A stretch of DNA of 64,000 nt from Gnetum montanum (Eukaryota; Streptophyta; Gnetopsida; Gnetales; Gnetaceae): positions 915,182 to 979,181 of the forward strand of contig MNCI01006151.1 of the NCBI GenBank assembly GCA_015680685.1, written 5' to 3'. The stretch's first letter is position 1. Each line of letters starts with the position of its first letter. This document shows positions 58,081 to 64,000 of this stretch, one piece after another. The translations under genes and the position numbers were made by a program. The notes under the pieces are model-generated. The model was given only the letters and a program-made list of their open reading frames with translations, was not told the DNA's origin and made no database searches.

Positions 58081-61000
58081 ATGCAAGATCAAAGTATGAG
58101 TACATGGGAGAAAATTAGTTTGCCTTTGTATCTACATGGACCTCATGGTGATATTAAATGGTGTGTTAACCCTAATTACTTAAACCTTGAGCCTGAGAGT
58201 CTTGTAGACCACATAGCCTCAATAGAGAAACCTTTTAGAATGGCCTAAAAACCTAGTCAAAATCCTTGACTTAAAATAAGGAGACATAGCTAAAGACTCT
58301 CTAATTGAGATTCCTGTTATAACACACAATGGTGAGGAGAAAACCCTTAAACTAAGTTCCTTACTAGAGCCTCAACATGCTCAAGACATCACCAAGATCT
58401 TACAAAGCAACATTAAGGCATTTTCCTAGTCATATGAAGAAATTCTAGGCCTAGACCCATGTCTAGTCTAGCACAACATCATACTAGATGCTAGCATTAG
58501 ACTAGCTAAGAAAAAAGTGTGCAAGATTATACTTGATTTGGCCTTGGTAGTTCATGATGAAATCTCAAAGGTCTACCAAGTAGGTTTCATTAAGGTTGTC
58601 AATTATGTATAATGAATATCCAACATAGTGGTAGTTCCTAAGAAAAATGGAAATATCTGTATTTTGATTGATTTTCAAGATCTAAATAAAGTGACTGTCA
58701 AGGATGACTTCCCTTTGCCTAGTATTGATCAACTTATTGATACTATAGTTAGACATGCCATGTTGTCCTTTATGGATGGATTCTCAAGATATAACCAAAT
58801 TAGGATCAAACTAGAGCACCAAGTTAGTAGGATCTTTATAAACCCATGAGGTACTTTTTGTTATATCCTGATGTCCTTTGGCCTTAAGAATGCTGGAACG
58901 ACATACCAGAGAGCCATGACCTATATCCTTAGTGATTACATGTTAGATTTTCTTAATGATTATGTAGATAACATAGTCGTGGAATCTAAGATAGTCGATG
59001 ACCATGCTAATGACCTAGATCTTGTGCTTAAATGATGCCTCAAATATTACCTTAGGCTCAATCCTAAGAAATGTATCTTTGGTATCAAGACTAGTAAGAT
59101 GCTTAGCTTCGTAGTCTCTCAAGCAGGGGTATGCGTAGATCCTAATAAGGTTAAGTCCATATCCAAATTAGTAGCACCCACCAACCTGAAAGAGATTTGG
59201 GTATTACTAGAAAAATTATAGTTTATTCATAGATTTATCATTAGGCTTACAGATAAGTTACAACCCATGCAACACTTTCTTAAGAAAGGAGTTCACTATT
59301 AGTGAATATTACAATGCCAAGAGGCCTTTGAAAACCTTAAGATAGAGTTGACACAACTACCAACAGTCTATCCTTTGTAAGAGGGTAAATCATTTTACAT
59401 TTATCTCACAATTTTTGATATATCCATTACCTCTCCACTCTATTAGAAATATGATGATGGAGCAAAAATGCCTATATACTACCTTAGTGATGCATTAGTT
59501 GCCCATGAGACCCTTGATAAACTGAAGTAGAAAAGTATTTTCTATCACTAGTCTTGTCTTTGAAGAAATGGAGACACTACCTCTTCAGAAGCTAAGTGAA
59601 CATAATTTGCAAGGATAACATACTTAGGGCCATAATGACCAACATCTATGAAAGGAGCCGTATTGCCCAATGGAAAGCCATATCCATGGAGTTCAACCTC
59701 CATTATGTCTCTTAATCCTCAACAAAAGGTTAAGCAATAGCCGTACAACTCATAGTTTCACTTGTTGATGGTCAAGCAACCATAGATCCTAAGTTTCGTA
59801 ATGAACACATTAACAAAGTTAGCCAAGTGCCCAAGGGTTGAAGTCATGAACTTTGAAGAAGCTTAAATTGCCCATGGGGCTAATTCTATTTCCATTGTAA
59901 CATTCCCATCTAGTGAGATTCAACCCTTTACCTATCTTTTTGGATTTTCATGTATCAACAACATAGCAGAATATGAGGGTTTGATCAGAGAAATGATGGT
60001 GGGTTATGACCTAGTAATTAGACACCTAGCCATCAAAGGTGATTTACAACTCATGGTTAACCAAGTAGCCAAAGTTTATGCATGTAAAGCTAAGCACTTA
60101 CAACCTTACTATGACCTAGAAAAGTAGTTATTACAACAATTCATAAATGTTGATGTCTAACACATACCTAGAAATGAAAACGTCATAGCTGATGTGATTG
60201 CAACATTAGCCCTTAGCGTGATGTTAGATGTGTTTAGCAAGTTGTCATTCATACTACTCTTCCCAAGGAGTGGTATGATGATATCAAATTTTACCTTATG
60301 CATGGTGAATCCTCCCAAGTTTTGACTACTACTTAGAAGGATGCCATATGTAAGTGATTGAAGCAGTATGTCATTATAGGTGATAACACATTATGTCGAT
60401 GATCCTATGATGACATACTCCTAAAGTGCTTAGGTAAAATTGAAGTCAAAATAGTCCTAGAGGAGGTTCATGAGGGTGTTTGTGAAGGAAATATAGGACC
60501 TAAAGTCATGACTACTATGATTAGATAGTTAGGCTACTTTTGGCCCCATATGGAAGAAAACTACTTGCAAATGGTTATGTGATACAACACATTTCAACAA
60601 TATAGCACCTGATACATTTATTACCAACTGAGTTACATACAACCTAGATAACATGGCCATTTCAATGATGGGGGTTAGATATCATTGGACCTATAACACC
60701 TAAGTCTTCCATAGGACATAGCTTCATCATCACTATAATCAAGTACTTTACCAAGTGGGTTGAGGCTATTTTCCTAAGGAAGACCACATCTAAATAAGCT
60801 TGTAAATTTATCTTAGTTAACATTATAGCTCATTTTGGCATACCCGTGACCATAGTTATGAACAATGGACCTTAATTTAGTAGCCAAGAAACCAAATATT
60901 TCTATCACAACCTAGGCATTAAGCATTTTTTCTCATCACCTTACTACCTTTAAGCCAATGGACAAGTAGAAGCAAGCAACAAGGCCATCATCAACTTTCT

Positions 61001-61507
61001 CAAGAAGATGCTCAACAATAGTAAGTAAAAGTGGCATGAGTGGCTTGTCCATGCACTACGGACATATAGAACAACCTATCACATGAAAATCGACATGACT
61101 CCTTATAGCCTTATCTATGATTATGAAGATATTTTACCTCTTGAATTATAGGTTCCATTACTTAGAGTATCCTTGATCAACTTCATCAATAATGAGTAGA
61201 ATAAGGAGTTGTAGATGGTAACTCTGGATTTGGTGGAGAAGCAACGTATGCAAGCACCTTCTCACATTGAGCACTATTAAGAGAGGTAAAAGTGACAACA
61301 TCATCATAACTTGACCATGTGCAAGATCAAGGAGGGGGACCTAGTCGTCAAGGCTATTTGTAAGCACATGGATAAATTCTCAATCAACTGAGAAGGATCC
61401 TTATTACTATAGCCTAATGAAACAAAGCATTCAGAAAAACTAACATGGATGAAAATGAGCTAGCCAATTTAGTCAATCATTCCTATCTAAATCCATGCTA
61501 CATATAG
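58081..61507 (+). pseudogene. pol: pol of element D (heavily decayed)
   Basis: Pre-RT (MSTWEKISLPLYLHGPHGD), RT (IDFQDLNKVTVKDDFPLPS, MLSFMDGFSRYNQI, FGLKNAG), box YVDN at 58961-58972 in place of YVDD, gypsy RNase H (59380-59750), archaeal-like RNase H (about 59860-60240; NIAEYEGLIREMM), integrase zinc domain (about 60450-60620), core with MNNGP (60860), PYYL-ANGQVEASNK (about 60940-60985), end NHSYLNPCYI and TAG 61505-61507. More than ten stops and several frameshifts. A TGA follows WPFQ at about 60667, as in C. Confidence 0.87.
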
Positions 61508-61741
61508 CCAACAATCATCAATAAGTGAGCCTACTTTCAATGGTCCACTATGACCTTAAACTAGCAACATGGCTTGCCAGGGCCTTAAACTAGTACCATG
61601 GTCTACCATAGCCTTAAACTAGCAACCTTGGTGACCTGGATAGCCTAATTTGCATATAACCTCTATGCATTGTAGCATTATAATATGCAGTGGTGTTTTG
61701 TATTCTTTGTTAGTGCCTTTAATGTCAATCCTCTATGTGCC
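61508..61741 (+). repeat. Array and short 3' UTR (D)
   Basis: 61540-61630 has three units (GTCCACTATGACCTTAAACTAGCAA and variants) followed by ~100 bp ending CTCTATGTGCC before the polypurine tract. Confidence 0.8.
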
Positions 61742-61757
61742 AACAAAGAGGGGCCAT
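61742..61757 (+). promoter_or_regulatory. Polypurine tract, element D
   Basis: AACAAAGAGGGGCCAT, the same as in A. Confidence 0.9.
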
Positions 61758-63102
61758 TGAAACACCACAAAAATTTGCATTTTATAACCAATCTTCATCA
61801 TGTAGCTTTGACCCCTTGAAACCCAAGGTAAAACTTCATTGTAAATGTGAAGATTGTAACCCACAATGGATGATTTCACATACATTATACTTTTGGGGCT
61901 GAAAAATGTCTCATAAGTGGTCAAGCCGGATTTCCCAAGTAGAAAAAGTCATCTTGTATCTATATTTTGGCTTGAGGGGGTCAAAATGCCTTTTGGAATG
62001 CCAAAAATGGCAATTTGATGGGTTTTATGGAGGGTATACATTTTTATACCCTTGAAACACATGCAGGGAAGTAGATCTCATCTGCCCCTAGTGTGGAAGG
62101 ATGGGGTTTTTGGAAACTTTCTCCCTTCAACGTGGAGACTACATGCATAGCCTAGAAACATTCCCCCTATTAGAGTGGAAGCTTTTTGCTAGCATGAATT
62201 CTTCATCCCAGTGTGGAAATTTACATCCCTAAGTATGAAAGCCACAAAAGAAAAAATTCATCACTTCATGCACTTTAATGTTGACTAGCCACTTTAGCAA
62301 GCATGGTGGAGAGCTCAATGTAGAAGATTCATCTCCAATGGGGAAAGTGTACCTTGGTTACTATTTATAGTAAATGGAATGGCCATGGGAGGAAGCACAT
62401 ACTATGTATGGTAACCCTCCAAATTTGGACATCCATCTCACCTAAATTTGGTACCCAATTTGTAGCCCCATTCATGGCCCAAAGATACTATAAAATCCAA
62501 TCTTAAAACCCATTTATAAGTTTTGAAATTTTGAGCAAGTTCAACATTATCAAGCAATTTTTGGCATACACACAACATTGTTCATAATTCCACATTTGGG
62601 GCATTCTCAAGTACTCAAGAGCTCTTACAAGTTCCCATACTTGCATTCTCTTAGACCCTAGCATGAAAGCATTTTAGCCTTGAAATTTATGGATTTAGGC
62701 TATAAACATTGCACTTTTGGACTTCCAAACCCCAGCATGAAGCAATTTGGCATCCAAAATTTCCACTTTTCTCACCCCTAGCTATGATCCAACTTGTAGA
62801 TCTAAGGTTTTAGTAGTGAAAGAAGGTTTGATAGCATCAGGAGTGGCTTAGCAATCAGATCATGAAGCAAATCATATTGGATTCAATGGGCTTTGAACTC
62901 TTGCATAAGTAAACCTCCCTTTTTGCTCATATGGGCATCATTTGTATACATTTCTCAAACTTATTATTTATTTTCTTTCTCAATAAAGTTTTTGGTTTTT
63001 GGTTTTGTGTATGAAATATATTTTTTTATCATCTATGTATTACTTCAGATCTATTATTAGTTTTGCATTCCATTTCCTTTTATTCCCACATTTTGCATTA
63101 CA
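61758..63102 (+). repeat. 3' LTR of element D
   Basis: Begins TGAAACACC after the polypurine tract. The end is placed at GCATTACA (63102) by analogy with TTACA in A and C, giving 1,345 bp; without the 5' LTR this is not certain. TATA box TATAAAAT at 62489-62496. U3 carries words such as CCTAGTGTGGAAG (62086) and CCCAGTGTGGAAA (62208), also found in the D spacer array. Confidence 0.75.
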
Positions 63103-63189
63103 TCAATTCCTAGTTGATCTGCCAGACTAACCATGACACCTCAAATTGCATTTTTCTTATGGAATCTCTAGGTATTCAAAATTGGGGAA

Positions 63190-63441
63190 CTACTGCACTA
63201 AGGATCTTTGGTTTTTCCAGTGATTGAGGATTTCGATTGCAACATTAGTTCCACCAACAATGAGCATATTATCCATGTGGAGCTCCACCACAACGTTTTG
63301 AGCAATATCATCAATGGTAACACCAACTATTGTGGGGGATGCCACCACCAAGGTGGTAGTACCTTTATAGATAATTTGATCCATATGAATACTATGTTCG
63401 ATAGCCCATTTCTCTGCATGACTCTTCCAATCACACCTCAT
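63190..63441 (-). CDS. Unrecognised 83-codon open frame
   Basis: MRCDWKSHAEKWAIEH, then TTTLVVASPTIVGVTIDDI and VELHMDNMLIVGGTNVAIEIL. Its composition looks protein-like, and it could be the end of a decayed gene flanking element D. MDNMLIVGG has a faint resemblance to a copia-type RT box region, too weak to call. No neighbouring exon was found. Confidence 0.3.
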   Translation of the reverse strand: MRCDWKSHAEKWAIEHSIHMDQIIYKGTTTLVVASPTIVGVTIDDIAQNVVVELHMDNMLIVGGTNVAIEILNHWKNQRSLVQ

Positions 63442-63553
63442 TCGAACATCACTACTAACCCCCTGGGTATTATAGAAATCATTCTACATCTCCAAGAGGG
63501 GAATCCCCATATCCTTAGCATCCTCATCATTCTTCTATGCATGTGTTGGCGAC

Positions 63554-64000
63554 CGTTTGGGACGCGACCGCCAACGAGTGTCCTCGAACAGGATTTAGGT
63601 GCCTGCTGGTCTCTGGCAACACCAAGGCCCAGATACCTCCAAATAACTCGGTAGTTAATGTGAGTATGTGTGTGTGCTGTTGCGGCGTGCGGTTGTGTGC
63701 AATGTAACGATTGCGTGTGTGTGAAATACAAATGACTTTACTTTAAACAAATTCAGCCAACTTTGTCCAGTATTGTGAGTTATTTATAGTTTCCTATTTT
63801 GTTCAAACTACCTAGTCTACGCAGTCCCTATAATACCTGCTTGTAACAAGTAAAATTTTGCATAAACATTTGAGCACAACTCCGCAAATCTACTCCTAAT
63901 TTTCCCCAGAGAGAGATATATAGTTCCACAAGAAATCTAGAAATAGAGCAAGATTCAAAGGAAATAGACAGAAAGAAAAGAAAGCAGATTTGTGTGGACC
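63554..64000. other. Possible edge of another repeat, cut by window end
   Basis: Base composition changes at TGTTGGCGACCG (about 63544-63555); GTTGGCG is mirrored by CGCCAAC 25 bp on, so an inverted repeat marks the edge. GT-rich sequence follows (63660-63725). TGTTGG is a common LTR start, but nothing else supports it. No gene seen to 64000. Confidence 0.3.

Larger units (their letters stand above)
48564..63102 (+). mobile_element. Element D: oldest, highly decayed copy, 5' part off window
   Basis: Begins in the protease tail because B inserted there; its left half would lie beyond the A/B stack outside the window. Contains protease end, array, truncated antisense gene, a ~4.7-kb tandem-repeat region, pol with many indels, array, polypurine tract and 3' LTR. 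It is the host of all other insertions, so the oldest. Confidence 0.88.

Noticed and set aside
63190-63441. Copia-type RT fragment
   Set aside because: MDNMLIVGG only faintly resembles a YVDDMLIxG box, and the surrounding RT blocks are absent; left as unrecognised.
1-64000. Alternative genetic code or general TAG readthrough to explain the many in-frame TAG codons
   Set aside because: The stops differ between copies, occur at CAG/CAA/CGA positions, and coexist with indels; decay by deamination explains them more simply.
1-64000. Host genes, tRNA, rRNA, CRISPR or bacterial operons
   Set aside because: All coding similarity falls into the four retroelement copies and their antisense genes; no cloverleaf or rRNA-like sequence was noticed by eye. 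A tRNA scan was not possible here.

Overview
Plant repeat DNA. The whole window is a nest of long terminal repeat (LTR) retrotransposons of the Ty3/gypsy superfamily, and I find no intact host gene, tRNA, rRNA or CRISPR array. The Pol order (protease, reverse transcriptase, two different RNase H domains, integrase), the zinc-knuckle form in Gag and the spacer between protease and reverse transcriptase all fit the Tat/Ogre lineage of land plants. Plant-type introns of about 70-270 bp and many C-to-T decayed CAG codons also fit a land plant with a large, repeat-rich genome (a gymnosperm or a large-genome angiosperm). The species cannot be told from the sequence.

Layout. Four copies are stacked, called A-D here. 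D (+ strand, 48564-63102) is the oldest; its 5' part is off the left edge. B (- strand) inserted into the protease region of D and now lies in two pieces, 15412-29450 and 46253-48563. A (+ strand, 1-15411, 5' end outside the window) inserted into the 3' LTR of B. C (+ strand, 29451-46247) inserted into the gag N-terminus of B. C is complete: two 1,543-bp LTRs, a primer binding site, a polypurine tract and a perfect 5-bp target duplication, GGGTC. The last 0.9 kb (63103-64000) holds an unrecognised ORF and perhaps the start of another element.

Each copy has the order LTR, primer site, gag-protease, short tandem array, a spacer of about 5 kb or more, reverse transcriptase-RNase H-RNase H-integrase, a second short array, polypurine tract, LTR. 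Every copy is damaged: nonsense codons, frameshifts, a duplicated protease (A), a deleted reverse transcriptase (B), changed catalytic residues (C, D).

Most striking observation. In all four copies the protease-RT spacer carries a multi-exon gene on the strand OPPOSITE to gag-pol. In C eight exons can be laid out (35602-39738, minus strand) with GT..AG introns; B keeps the same exon order and junctions although its introns no longer align. The predicted protein has a short basic N-terminus, a segment like the HAD/NIF phosphatase fold, a conserved 340-residue region I cannot assign, a coiled coil and a very acidic C-terminus. Because the gene is antisense, its introns are not removable from the sense genomic RNA, so it can be copied through reverse transcription with introns intact. 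On the sense strand the same spacer resembles the intron that Ogre elements have between protease and RT (TTTTGCAG lies just before the RT frame in A and C). The DNA may therefore be an intron on one strand and a gene on the other.

Other notable structure: 27- to 38-bp arrays with a TTAAACTRGC-type core at the same places in every copy; repeat words shared between the LTR and the region upstream of the antisense gene, different in each family; and, in D, a diverged ~190-bp tandem array whose monomers carry hairpins with different but complementary stems.
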